6,269 nt of DNA, from NCBI GenBank assembly GCA_009783865.1, contig WRCR01000248.1, positions 1-6,269 of the forward strand, written 5' to 3'. The notes under the pieces were generated by a model. The model saw nothing but the letters and a program-made list of their open reading frames with translations, did not search any database and was not told the DNA's origin. The position numbers and the translations under genes were made by a program. The stretch is from Planctomycetaceae bacterium (lineage in GTDB: Bacteria > Planctomycetota > Planctomycetia > Pirellulales > Thermoguttaceae). Position 1 is the first letter of the stretch; each line of letters starts with the position of its first letter. Positions 1 to 6,116 of the stretch are shown here, one piece after another.

Positions 1-1
1 A

Positions 2-271
2 AACCCTGCGGAAGCAGTCGCTATCTGTCATTCGTATGACCGGCTTTTCCATATACATTTAAACGATAATTACCGGTCATGGGACGACGACCTTATAGTA
101 GGCTCTATCCATTTTTGGGAAACGCTCGAGCTGTTCTGGGTTTTATCGGACATCCGGTACGACGGGTGGTTTACCATTGATATCTGGCCGTCCCGGTTGG
201 ACGGCAACAAGGCGATACAGGAAAGTATCGACAGGACGCTGATGTTTGCCGATCTTGCCAAAAAACTTCTG
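2..271 (+). other. C-terminal segment of a sugar isomerase/epimerase TIM barrel (xylose-isomerase-like)
   Basis: Codons from base 2 read through RLFHIHLNDNYRSWDDDL, then VGSIHFWETLE and YDGWFTIDIWPSRLDG, ending near KAIQESIDRTLMFADLAKKL. This is the pattern of the last strands of xylose-isomerase-like TIM barrels (AP-endonuclease-2 superfamily sugar isomerases/epimerases): a metal-binding H-x-N-D segment, an aspartate-rich WDDDL loop, the strand carrying a conserved Asp (TIDIWP), and the closing helix. In the family these residues hold the catalytic divalent metal. Only about 90 residues are present because the gene starts outside the window. No stop codon separates it from the heparinase part; the family's normal end would fall close to where the lyase sequence begins. 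Assignment to a particular sugar is not possible. Confidence 0.75.
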
Positions 272-2083
272 TTGGACGCTCTTCAATGGGACCCGAAGGG
301 CGCAACCGGCTACCGCTATAACGATGAAGCCGGTATGCCGTATGCGTACCATTTTTCGAGAACCTACACTTTTCTTAACAAGTATCTGTCGGAAGACGAA
401 AAGAAAATATGCCGCGATATAATGAAAATTCGCGGTGAAGAAATGTATAAACATTTATATCCGCGCATGTTCTGGACACCGTTTGAGTCACACGCCAACC
501 GTGCGTGGCATTTTCTCGGTGAAGTCGCACTGGCTTTTTACGGCGAAATTCCCGAAGCAGACGATTGGCTGTGGTTCGTTGTCAATAAATTTTATTCGTC
601 TTATCCCGTTTGGTGCGACGACGACGGCGGTTGGCACGAAGGCGTTTCATATTGGCACTCGTATCAAATCCGTTTCTGCTGGTGGGCGGATACAATGCGG
701 ACTGTCTTCAACATCAATGTATTCGACAAGCCGTATTATTCCCGCATCGGCGATTTAGCACTTTATACTTTGCAGCCGGGAAAACTCGGCGGCAACTTCG
801 GCGATTTAACTAAGGACTACAGAGCGAATTCCTGTCTCGAATTAGTCGATATTGTCGCAATGCAGTCGGGCAACCCGTATTGGCGTTGGTATGTCGATGT
901 CAGTTCCGACGGAAAATATAAAGCACCGAATAATTATTATACCTTCATTCGGAAAGCCGCACAAAAGCAGGCGGGGAATGTCAGTCCTCCGAAATCACCG
1001 GAGGACTTGCCGGTCTCACGATTGTTTCGCGGCACGGGCTTGGCGGCACTGAATACAACGTTGTTGAAAGCAGAAGATAACGTGCAGATTCTTTTTCTTT
1101 CTACACCGGCTCCATTTGGAAATTATTCTCACGGCTATGACGCAAACAATTCGTACATACTTTCGGCTTGGAACGAAAACCTTTTAATCAATACCGGAAG
1201 ACGGGATTGGTACGGCAGTCCGCATCACGTCAACTGGATGTGGTCAACCCGCTCGGAAAACAACATTACTATAGACAACGGACTAGGACAACTGAAACGC
1301 AGCCTAGCGGCAGTCGGCGAAATAGTCAAATTTCAAAGCGGTAAGTTTGATGACGGCAATACTTTCGACATTGCAGTCGGCGAAGCGGCGCAGGGATACC
1401 GCTTGGAATTTTACGCACCTGCCGAGCAGAAGGCGCAATATCCCGACGGAGTACTTCTCGACGGATACCGCCGCAATGTTGTTTTTCTGAAACCCGATAC
1501 AATGGTCGTTTTCGATAGATTGAAAGCACCGCTGCCGGTCACGTTTGAATACTGGCTTCACGCAAAGAAGCCGTTCCAGCCCTTGGAAAAGTACTTTCCC
1601 GACAAGCAGTCGAAGACAAATGCGGCGTTTCCAGCCGAGTATCTGAAAAAGCAACTTGGCAATGTTGATTTGGCTTCGCCGGACGCACCGGCATTGTTTG
1701 CACCGGTGAAAGAACTAACCGGCATCGGGATTTTTGTTGACAAAGTTGCGTGCCGCTTGGATTTACTTTTGCCGAAAGACACTGAAATTGAATGGATGCA
1801 GACGAATCAATTCGACCCGAACCCGGAGGCGAAAGTTCGCAGCAATGAACCGCGGCTCTTAATTCGTGAATGGCATCTGAAAGGAACCTTGCCGAAAAAG
1901 CAAACGCAAGCGGAATTCCTGCTCGTTGCACGTCCTTGGAAGATTGCGGAAACGGAAACGGTACCGAACTCTGACGCAGAAACGATTCAGAACGAAAAAG
2001 GAACAACGCTGAAAATTAAAAGCAACGGCAAATTGAGAACGGTGTTCTTCCCGATTGACTCAGATGATATTGTTGTGAAGTAA
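2..2083 (+). CDS. Heparinase II/III-family polysaccharide lyase, joined in frame to a TIM-barrel C-terminus (5' partial)
   Basis: The frame is open from base 2 to the TAA at 2081-2083. From about 270 onward it reads as a heparinase II/III-type lyase, an alpha/alpha-toroid followed by a beta-sandwich, a family that breaks uronic-acid-containing polysaccharides by beta-elimination. Visible landmarks are WDPKG and YNDEAGMP near 285-340, SHANRAWHFLGE at 488-523 (candidate Asn/His active-site residues), GGWHEGVSYW at 629-655 with a candidate catalytic Tyr at 650-652, and the beta-domain entry SHGYDANNSY with His at 1130-1132, followed by NNITIDNGLGQ. The family normally has roughly 200-300 further residues before the WDPKG segment; here they are absent and replaced by isomerase-like sequence. 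A TTG at 197 could be picked as a start, but it lies inside the conserved TIM-barrel text and has no convincing ribosome binding site, so I treat the CDS as entering from the left. No signal peptide can be judged. The lyase assignment is firm; substrate and activity are not. Confidence 0.85.
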   Translation, partial: NPAEAVAICHSYDRLFHIHLNDNYRSWDDDLIVGSIHFWETLELFWVLSDIRYDGWFTIDIWPSRLDGNKAIQESIDRTLMFADLAKKLLLDALQWDPKGATGYRYNDEAGMPYAYHFSRTYTFLNKYLSEDEKKICRDIMKIRGEEMYKHLYPRMFWTPFESHANRAWHFLGEVALAFYGEIPEADDWLWFVVNKFYSSYPVWCDDDGGWHEGVSYWHSYQIRFCWWADTMRTVFNINVFDKPYYSRIGDLALYTLQPGKLGGNFGDLTKDYRANSCLELVDIVAMQSGNPYWRWYVDVSSDGKYKAPNNYYTFIRKAAQKQAGNVSPPKSPEDLPVSRLFRGTGLAALNTTLLKAEDNVQILFLSTPAPFGNYSHGYDANNSYILSAWNENLLINTGRRDWYGSPHHVNWMWSTRSENNITIDNGLGQLKRSLAAVGEIVKFQSGKFDDGNTFDIAVGEAAQGYRLEFYAPAEQKAQYPDGVLLDGYRRNVVFLKPDTMVVFDRLKAPLPVTFEYWLHAKKPFQPLEKYFPDKQSKTNAAFPAEYLKKQLGNVDLASPDAPALFAPVKELTGIGIFVDKVACRLDLLLPKDTEIEWMQTNQFDPNPEAKVRSNEPRLLIREWHLKGTLPKKQTQAEFLLVARPWKIAETETVPNSDAETIQNEKGTTLKIKSNGKLRTVFFPIDSDDIVVK

Positions 2084-2105
2084 AGTAGATAACCGCAGTC
2101 AATCC

Positions 2106-2153
2106 GGGGTACCGGTTAGGATTACTGCTTGTGACGTGGTATCCTGTAACCCC
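2106..2153. repeat. Imperfect inverted repeat in the spacer after the lyase gene
   Basis: GGGGT at 2106-2110 pairs with ACCCC at 2149-2153, and AGGAT at 2118-2122 pairs with ATCCT at 2141-2145, separated by unequal internal loops. It may be a weak stem closing the lyase transcript, but no T-run follows, so it is not a standard intrinsic terminator. It sits just upstream of the rplM promoter. Confidence 0.35.
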
Positions 2154-2156
2154 CGC

Positions 2157-2185
2157 TTGCCGATTCGCATATTTGCGGTTATAAT
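2157..2185 (+). promoter_or_regulatory. Sigma-70-type promoter of rplM-rpsI
   Basis: A -35 box TTGCCG at 2157-2162 (4 of 6 consensus bases) is separated by exactly 17 bases from a perfect -10 box TATAAT at 2180-2185. Transcription would begin at about 2191-2193, giving a leader of roughly 70 bases before the L13 ATG. The leader contains a small stem, CGGAT 2219-2223 with ATCCG 2229-2233. No promoter of similar quality was noticed between L13 and S9, which fits a two-gene transcript. Confidence 0.75.
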
Positions 2186-2264
2186 TCCGTTTCCGAGATT
2201 TGTTTATTAACTTGAGCGCGGATATTAAATCCGTAATTGTTATCGGCAGGAAAAGAGAAGTAAA

Positions 2265-2705
2265 ATGAGCAAGACATTTATGGCTAAAACCGGTGAAGTA
2301 GAGCGAAAGTGGTTTCTCGTGGACGCGGACAACAAAGTTGTCGGACGTTTGGCAAGAGACATAGCTATGGTTTTAATGGGAAAGAATAAGCCCATTTATA
2401 CTCCGCATGTTGATACCGGCGATTATGTTATCGTGACAAATGCAGATAAAGTTGTTTTCACCGGAAAGAAATGGGATAGAAAACGTTACACTTGGTATAC
2501 GCAGTATCCCGGTCTGCGCAGTGAAACGGCAAGAGAACGCCTGGAAAAAAAGCCGGAACTTATCTTGACGGAAGCCGTCCGCCGGATGTTGCCAAAAAAC
2601 AAGTTGGCGAAACAAATGCTCGCAAAGTTGAAAGTGTATAGGAGTGGCGAACAGCATCCTCATCAGGCGCAGAAGCCGGAAGCCATTGAATTGGCTGTTA
2701 GATAA
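2265..2705 (+). CDS. rplM: Large-subunit ribosomal protein L13 (uL13)
   Basis: This 146-residue protein has the usual bacterial L13 length and motifs: W-x-L-V-D-A at 16-21, VGRLARDIA at 26-34, the PHVDTGDYV core at 47-55, FTGKK at 65-69, YTWYTQYPG at 75-83, and the highly conserved AVRRMLPKNKLAK at 104-116, with HPHQAQKP near the end. L13 is an early-assembly protein that binds 23S rRNA in the 50S subunit. The ATG at 2265 follows a purine-rich stretch (AGGAAAAGAGAAG, 2248-2260). A second in-frame ATG at 2280 would give a start five codons shorter, but the MSKTFMAK opening is what I recall for planctomycetal L13. The gene is followed after 83 bases by S9, the classic L13-S9 pairing. It appears intact. 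Confidence 0.97.
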   Translation: MSKTFMAKTGEVERKWFLVDADNKVVGRLARDIAMVLMGKNKPIYTPHVDTGDYVIVTNADKVVFTGKKWDRKRYTWYTQYPGLRSETARERLEKKPELILTEAVRRMLPKNKLAKQMLAKLKVYRSGEQHPHQAQKPEAIELAVR

Positions 2706-2752
2706 ATTTTGATATTAACCAAGTTTCATTTACTAAAATTACAACTTAAAAC

Positions 2753-2788
2753 AAGGAGGCGGGCGGCTTTAGCCCCCGCTAAATTCCA
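2753..2788 (+). promoter_or_regulatory. Structured ribosome-binding region of rpsI (SD, hairpin, start)
   Basis: A strong Shine-Dalgarno AAGGAGG at 2753-2759 lies 29 bases from the ATG at 2789, too far for normal use. The gap holds a GC-rich hairpin: 2759-2763 pairs with 2775-2779, C2764 is bulged, 2765-2767 pairs with 2772-2774, and the loop is TTTA. Folding the stem leaves 9 bases between its base and the ATG, a normal effective spacing. The in-frame stop TAA at 2780-2782 rules out an earlier start. The stem may bring the SD close to the start, may be regulatory, or may be a small dispersed palindrome (core GGCTTTAGCC) that landed in the leader. Confidence 0.6.
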
Positions 2789-3214
2789 ATGGTAAGAATC
2801 GGTAATCACGTTATTGAAGGTAATGGAAAGAAAGATTTTCTGGGAACAGGCAGGCGCAAGTCCTCGGTTGCGAGGGTGCGTGTTCGTCCGGGAACCGGTC
2901 AAATCAGCATCAACAGTCGGGAATTGGAGGAATTCTTCAAAACGCCGCAGCAGCGGAATGCGGTTTTAGCACCGCTTCTGCTGACGGAGAAGAAAGAAAT
3001 CGTTGATGTAATAATTTTTGTTACCGGCGGCGGAACAACGGGACAGGCAGATGCCTGCAAGTTGGGCATTGCCCGTGCCATTAAAGAGTTTGACCCACAT
3101 TCAGAGGCGATTTTGCGTGAACATAGTTTGCTGACTCGTGATGCAAGAGAAGTGGAGCGCAAGAAGTATGGTTTGCGGGGTGCGAGACGCGGCACACAGT
3201 TCTCGAAACGTTGA
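2789..3214 (+). CDS. rpsI: Small-subunit ribosomal protein S9 (uS9)
   Basis: The protein has 141 residues. Diagnostic S9 motifs are TGRRKSSVARVRVRPG at 20-35, the GGGTTGQADACKLGIARA segment in the middle, and the C-terminal LLTRDAREVERKKYGLRGAR stretch ending in QFSKR. The C-terminal basic tail, with its terminal Lys-Arg, reaches the P-site tRNA on the 30S subunit in known ribosomes. An N-terminal stretch of about 17 residues precedes the conserved core. The ATG at 2789 is the only possible start in frame because a stop lies at 2780. It is the second gene of the L13-S9 operon and is followed by an intrinsic terminator. It appears intact. Confidence 0.97.
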   Translation: MVRIGNHVIEGNGKKDFLGTGRRKSSVARVRVRPGTGQISINSRELEEFFKTPQQRNAVLAPLLLTEKKEIVDVIIFVTGGGTTGQADACKLGIARAIKEFDPHSEAILREHSLLTRDAREVERKKYGLRGARRGTQFSKR

Positions 3215-3249
3215 TTCTGTGTTGGTATTACTGTGTTGTTATTAAAGAG

Positions 3250-3277
3250 CGGAGGACGTTGTGCCTCCGTTTTGTTT
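3250..3277 (+). terminator. Intrinsic terminator of the rplM-rpsI operon
   Basis: CGGAGG at 3250-3255 pairs with CCTCCG at 3264-3269 around an eight-base loop, followed at once by TTTTGTTT at 3270-3277. It lies 35 bases after the S9 stop. A second small perfect stem, CTGTG 3278-3282 with CACAG 3287-3291, follows directly. Confidence 0.85.
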
Positions 3278-3335
3278 CTGTGGTCGCACAGCGCGGGGAC
3301 GATTTGGGTTCCGTCTTGTGTTGATTGGTAGTGAA

Positions 3336-3410
3336 CGGGGCGTGGCGCAGCCTGGCTAGCGCGCCTGCTTTGGGAGCAGGAAGTCGTGGGTTCAAATCCC
3401 GCCGCCCCGA
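3336..3410 (+). tRNA. tRNA-Pro, anticodon UGG
   Basis: A complete 75-base cloverleaf is visible. The acceptor stem is CGGGGCG 3336-3342 with CGCCCCG 3403-3409, with discriminator A3410. The D arm is GCGC...GCGC. The anticodon stem CCTGC/GCAGG holds a seven-base loop TTTGGGA, giving TGG at positions 34-36, which reads proline CCN codons. The T arm GTGGG/CCCGC holds the loop TTCAAAT. The 3' CCA is not encoded (ATG follows), so it must be added enzymatically. It lies between the ribosomal operon terminator and an integrase gene in the same orientation, which suggests use as an integration target. Confidence 0.96.
3386..3410 (+). other. Candidate attachment site (tRNA-Pro 3' end)
   Basis: Many tyrosine recombinases integrate into the T-arm and acceptor end of a tRNA gene and leave it intact. 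Here a tyrosine recombinase starts 127 bases downstream of an intact tRNA-Pro, so the tRNA 3' end is the natural candidate for the left attachment site. I did not see a second copy of this sequence in the window, so the other boundary and the exact core are unproven. Confidence 0.4.
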
Positions 3411-3449
3411 ATGACGTAAAGTCAATAAGCAGAAAGGTTTAAGTATTAC

Positions 3450-3466
3450 CTTCGGACGTTCCGAAG
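3450..3466. repeat. Inverted repeat between tRNA-Pro and the integrase (first)
   Basis: CTTCGGA at 3450-3456 and TCCGAAG at 3460-3466 form a perfect seven-base stem around CGT. No T-run follows, so it is not a standard terminator of the tRNA. Its position beside an integrase makes a recombinase or regulator binding site possible. Confidence 0.5.
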
Positions 3467-3482
3467 TGCTGCAAAAATGCTG

Positions 3483-3507
3483 GAATAACGGGTAGTATCC
3501 GTTATTC
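3483..3507. repeat. Inverted repeat upstream of the integrase (second)
   Basis: GAATAACGG at 3483-3491 and CCGTTATTC at 3499-3507 form a perfect nine-base stem around a seven-base spacer. It ends about 30 bases before the integrase ATG, where an operator or recombinase arm site could lie. It may alternatively be a weak terminator for the tRNA transcript, as TTC and mixed bases follow rather than a clean T-run. Confidence 0.5.
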
Positions 3508-3537
3508 TTCAAACAATGTAGCACAAGGAATAAGAAA

Positions 3538-4723
3538 ATGCCAAAGACAAACATTCCTAATTACCGCCTTCACAAGGCATATGGTCAGGCATTCGTCGAG
3601 TTAGACGGACGCAGGTTTTATTTAGGAAAACACGGGAGCAAGGCAAGCCGGGAAGAATATGAGCGGCGGATAGCCGAGTATCTCGGCAACGGACGTAAGT
3701 TGCCGCCTACCCGAACCAAAACGGGTATATCCTGCCAAGAGTTGGCAGTGTATTTCCTAGAATGGGCTGAAGGGTATTACGTCAAAGACGGCAAACCGAC
3801 CGGGACTTTCGGGCATTGCCGAACTTCCATGTCCATGCTGGTTCAACACTACGGTCATGAGTCGGTAGATAACTTCACGCCTTTGTCTCTTGACTTTATT
3901 CAGAAGGAGTGGGTTGATATGGGACACGCACGTCCTTCGGTCAATCGTTATGTTCGTATTATTAGGCAAGCGTTCAAACACGGTGTAAAGTTCGGCTGGG
4001 TGAACACCAATACCTACTATGCGCTGCAAGCGGTTGATAGCCTCAAAGCCGGTAGAACAAAAGCACCGGAATACAAGAAAGTTAAGCCAGTGGGCGGCGA
4101 TGTGGTGGACAAGACGCTGCCGTTTCTCCCGCCTATTGTTGCCGATATGGTACGGGTTCAGCTGCTCTGCGGAATGCGACCGCAGGATGTTAGAAACCTA
4201 CGTGCCTGCAACATCGACCGGAGCGGCGATATTTGGCGGTACACACCATATACTCATAAAACTGAACACAAAGACAAACTACGTATCGTAGCCATCGGTC
4301 CGCGAACACAGGCGATTCTCTTGTCGTACTTGTTGGAAAAGGAGGATACTCCCGAAGCGTTTTTGTTTTCACCTAAAGACACGGTTCGGCTGCAAAAGAT
4401 AGAGAAGCGTAGGAAACGTAAATCGCTCAGCAAAAGCGGTCAAGTGCAACCGTCACACATAGACCGATCAAGACCAAACGCCGCCAAGCCGAGTGATAAA
4501 TACTCGAAAGATTCCTATAATCGGGCGGTCACCTGTGCGTGTGAACTAGCGGGAGTACCCCATTGGACACCAGTTACGGCATTCAACTGGAACAGAGGTG
4601 CGCTGCAAATTCGGTTTAGATGCAGCACAAGCATATTTAGGACACGCCAATGCTTCGACTACGGAGATTTACGCAGAGTTGGATTTCGAGAAGGCGGCAC
4701 ATGTCGCCCGTGAAATTGGTTAA
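3538..4723 (+). pseudogene. Tyrosine-recombinase site-specific integrase, frameshifted before the catalytic C-terminus
   Basis: The ATG at 3538 has AAGGA at 3525-3529 as ribosome binding site. The intact frame gives an N-terminal segment with GRRFYLGKHGS (a small beta-hairpin DNA-binding region), a core-binding domain around residues 65-165, and the start of the catalytic domain with box I Arg214 (CGMRPQDV) and the hairpin Lys241 (HKTEHKDK). The proper frame ends at W343-T344. From 4571 the matching sequence continues in another frame: QLRH (Arg codon 4577-4579, His 4580-4582), FGLDAAQAYLGHANAS with His at 4643-4645, and EIYAE with the nucleophile Tyr codon at 4670-4672, ending at TAA 4721-4723. 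Compared with the family's W-x-P-x-Q-L-R-H, about five bases are missing at 4570/4571. The uncorrected 391-codon product ends at 4713 without the Tyr and should be inactive. The restored protein would be about 396 residues. The style strongly resembles integrases I know from Planctomycetota. Confidence 0.88.
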
Positions 4724-4737
4724 CCGGTTTAGCCGGT
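4723..4737 (+). repeat. Short stem immediately after the integrase stop
   Basis: ACCGG at 4723-4727 pairs with CCGGT at 4733-4737 around TTTAG. It overlaps the restored integrase stop codon and precedes the terminator-like stem at 4749. It is probably part of the 3' end structure of the integrase mRNA. Confidence 0.4.
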
Positions 4738-4748
4738 AGTAGTAATGC

Positions 4749-4774
4749 GGGGGTGTTGTCATCTCCCCTTTTTT
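4749..4774 (+). terminator. Intrinsic terminator after the integrase
   Basis: A G-rich arm at 4749-4755 can pair with 4760-4766 around the loop TTGT (seven pairs, two of them G-T). An alternative register pairs GGGG with CCCC at 4765-4768. Six T residues follow at 4769-4774. It separates the integrase from the next gene, which starts 21 bases later. Confidence 0.7.
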
Positions 4775-4795
4775 GTTATATCATGAGGTTTTTAT

Positions 4796-5701
4796 ATGAA
4801 TTTAGAAATTGGAACGGCAACAGACCATTACATACTTTTTCGGGATATTAACGACCTTACCCCTATTGATTTTGTTAAGCGGTATCGCCAACAGGATAAT
4901 TTGACAGGGGATGATGCGGCATATGTATGGGCTTATGCCGGTAGATTAACTTTGGGGCAAGCAAATGCTGTCCAAAAAATGCTTGACTCGGTATTTGAGT
5001 ATAGGTTCGAAAGCGAATATAAATCTTCCGCCCATTTTGGCGAAATAGGTGTGATAGAAATTATTCCTCATCTCCCGTCTGCCCTAGATTTTCTTGTAAG
5101 TTTAGCACCTAAACAGGATTGCTATGTGCGTCTGATTCTTGATAATGATATTTTGCTTATATCTTCTTCGGACAAGGATTTTCATACGCAGGTGCCTCTT
5201 AATTGCTGTGTTAGGATGTATCTCCGCGACATAGGAGAGGAACAGAGGATTCTTGGAGAGTTGAACTCTAGAAAATTGCAGGGCATTGAGGATTTTAGTT
5301 GGAGTTATGACCGAATCACCGCAACTATACACAAAAAAGACCGGTCTTTCGTTCAACTATTGTCTTTGTCAATACTCTGTGATACTTGGAAACACATTGG
5401 AGATTATTCAAGTATTGATATACTGCGAAGCACGGCAACAAGATGGTTTAAGAAAACACTTTGCGGATATAAATTCATTTCAACAAGTAAAGGCAATCCT
5501 GATGAAACTGAACCAATCTTCAGACCGTCTATTGATGAGCAAATTTTGCAAATAACAGCGCGCCAGCAGGAAGTTTTGGAAAAATGCGTAGAGATTGTCA
5601 ACAGCGTTAGAACGGCAAATGGCGGCGAAGATAATAACATCGTGAATAAATACAAAGTAACGGAAAACGGCGTACCTACAAAAAGGAAGAATAAAGAATA
5701 A
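4796..5701 (+). CDS. Hypothetical protein of 301 residues, element-associated
   Basis: I do not recognise this protein. The ATG at 4796 has GAGG at 4785-4788 at a good distance and follows a terminator, so it is probably a separate transcription unit. The sequence looks like a soluble cytoplasmic protein: no signal peptide, no membrane segment, mixed acidic and basic residues and several Cys. The N-terminal third is rich in predicted helix (TGDDAAYVWAYAGRLTLGQA), the middle contains strand-like hydrophobic runs (CYVRLILDNDILLISSS), and residues near 255-280 (EQILQITARQQEVLEKCVEI) look like one amphipathic helix. The C-terminus is a Lys/Arg-rich tail. Base composition is visibly more AT-rich than the ribosomal genes and the lyase, consistent with acquired DNA. 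The frame downstream suggests the gene may once have been longer, up to 6082. Its place next to an integrase suggests a cargo or accessory gene of the element. Confidence 0.7.
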   Translation: MNLEIGTATDHYILFRDINDLTPIDFVKRYRQQDNLTGDDAAYVWAYAGRLTLGQANAVQKMLDSVFEYRFESEYKSSAHFGEIGVIEIIPHLPSALDFLVSLAPKQDCYVRLILDNDILLISSSDKDFHTQVPLNCCVRMYLRDIGEEQRILGELNSRKLQGIEDFSWSYDRITATIHKKDRSFVQLLSLSILCDTWKHIGDYSSIDILRSTATRWFKKTLCGYKFISTSKGNPDETEPIFRPSIDEQILQITARQQEVLEKCVEIVNSVRTANGGEDNNIVNKYKVTENGVPTKRKNKE

Positions 5702-5768
5702 ACGGGATACTGCCACAAAAACCCCCAAATCAAAAGGACAAGAGGAAAGCAAAGGAAAATACACAGAA

Positions 5769-5954
5769 ATGGTGGGATTTATTATTGAACAGAGTGCGGA
5801 AGAGGTGGCACTGGGAAAGGAAAAAAAACTCTACACACTTAAGAAAATAGTATTGATACTTAAGGAAATGGTCGAATTCAAGGATACTAATGACGGTGCA
5901 ATCGAGAGAGGCATTAGGCGGGAACCTGCATGGAAAAATCGTAAAAAACATTAG
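5769..5954 (+). CDS. Small lysine-rich ORF, possible fragment of the preceding gene
   Basis: This is a 61-codon frame from ATG 5769 to TAG 5952-5954. The product is highly charged, with a helical segment (LYTLKKIVLILKEMVEF) and a basic end. No good Shine-Dalgarno lies at the right distance (AAAGGA is about a dozen bases upstream). The same frame is open back to 5661 without any ATG, overlapping the end of the 301-codon gene, which suits a frameshifted continuation better than an independent gene. No family is recognised. Confidence 0.3.
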   Translation: MVGFIIEQSAEEVALGKEKKLYTLKKIVLILKEMVEFKDTNDGAIERGIRREPAWKNRKKH

Positions 5955-6082
5955 CCGAAGCGATAAAAGAGGCTGGTCATGGCTGGGTTTATGAGAATAA
6001 GAAAAAAAGCGACCGTCGAAATAAAAAAAGAATTGACCCCTACGATGATGTCAACAGTGAAGGAGATAGGGACAATAACTGA
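5945..6082 (+). pseudogene. Startless open stretch, probable frameshifted tail of the same gene
   Basis: A 45-codon open stretch runs to TGA 6080-6082 and encodes TLAEAIKEAGHGWVYENKKK, then a charged end rich in Arg, Asn and Asp. It has no ATG. It begins exactly where the previous frame ends, at a run of six A (5943-5948). One extra A there would join the two into a continuous protein (...WKNRKKTLAEAIKEAG...). It is in the same frame as the 301-codon gene, so 4796-6082 spans a whole number of codons (428 residues). No family is recognised. It could also be noncoding. Confidence 0.3.
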
Positions 6083-6116
6083 AAAAGGCGTGTTACCCCC
6101 TATTATCTTTCCAATC

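Noticed and set aside
197..199. TTG at 197 as the true start of the lyase
   Set aside because: The same frame is open to the left edge and reads as conserved TIM-barrel sequence through this codon. There is no convincing ribosome binding site, so it is an internal Leu.
1539..2006. A 155-codon minus-strand frame opposite the heparinase gene
   Set aside because: It is a shadow of the strongly coding plus strand, with no recognisable motif, low-complexity Ser-rich text and no start signals.
2373..2663. A 96-codon minus-strand frame opposite rplM
   Set aside because: It is a shadow of a clearly conserved ribosomal protein gene.
3228..3554. A 108-codon minus-strand frame across the tRNA, containing RRDLNPRLPAPKAGALARL
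   Set aside because: It is the antisense translation of the tRNA-Pro cloverleaf, a well-known spurious ORF type. It overlaps the terminator and the tRNA.
5404..5764. Minus-strand frames rich in Phe and Leu that look like membrane segments, opposite the end of the 301-codon gene
   Set aside because: The hydrophobic look comes from complementing Lys/Glu-rich A-heavy coding sequence. There is no ribosome binding site and the frames overlap a better-supported gene.
5943..5949. Programmed -1 ribosomal frameshift at AAAAAAC
   Set aside because: The phase of the run does not match the standard X-XXY-YYZ slip site in the reading frame, and I saw no clear downstream stem. A base loss or sequencing error is simpler.
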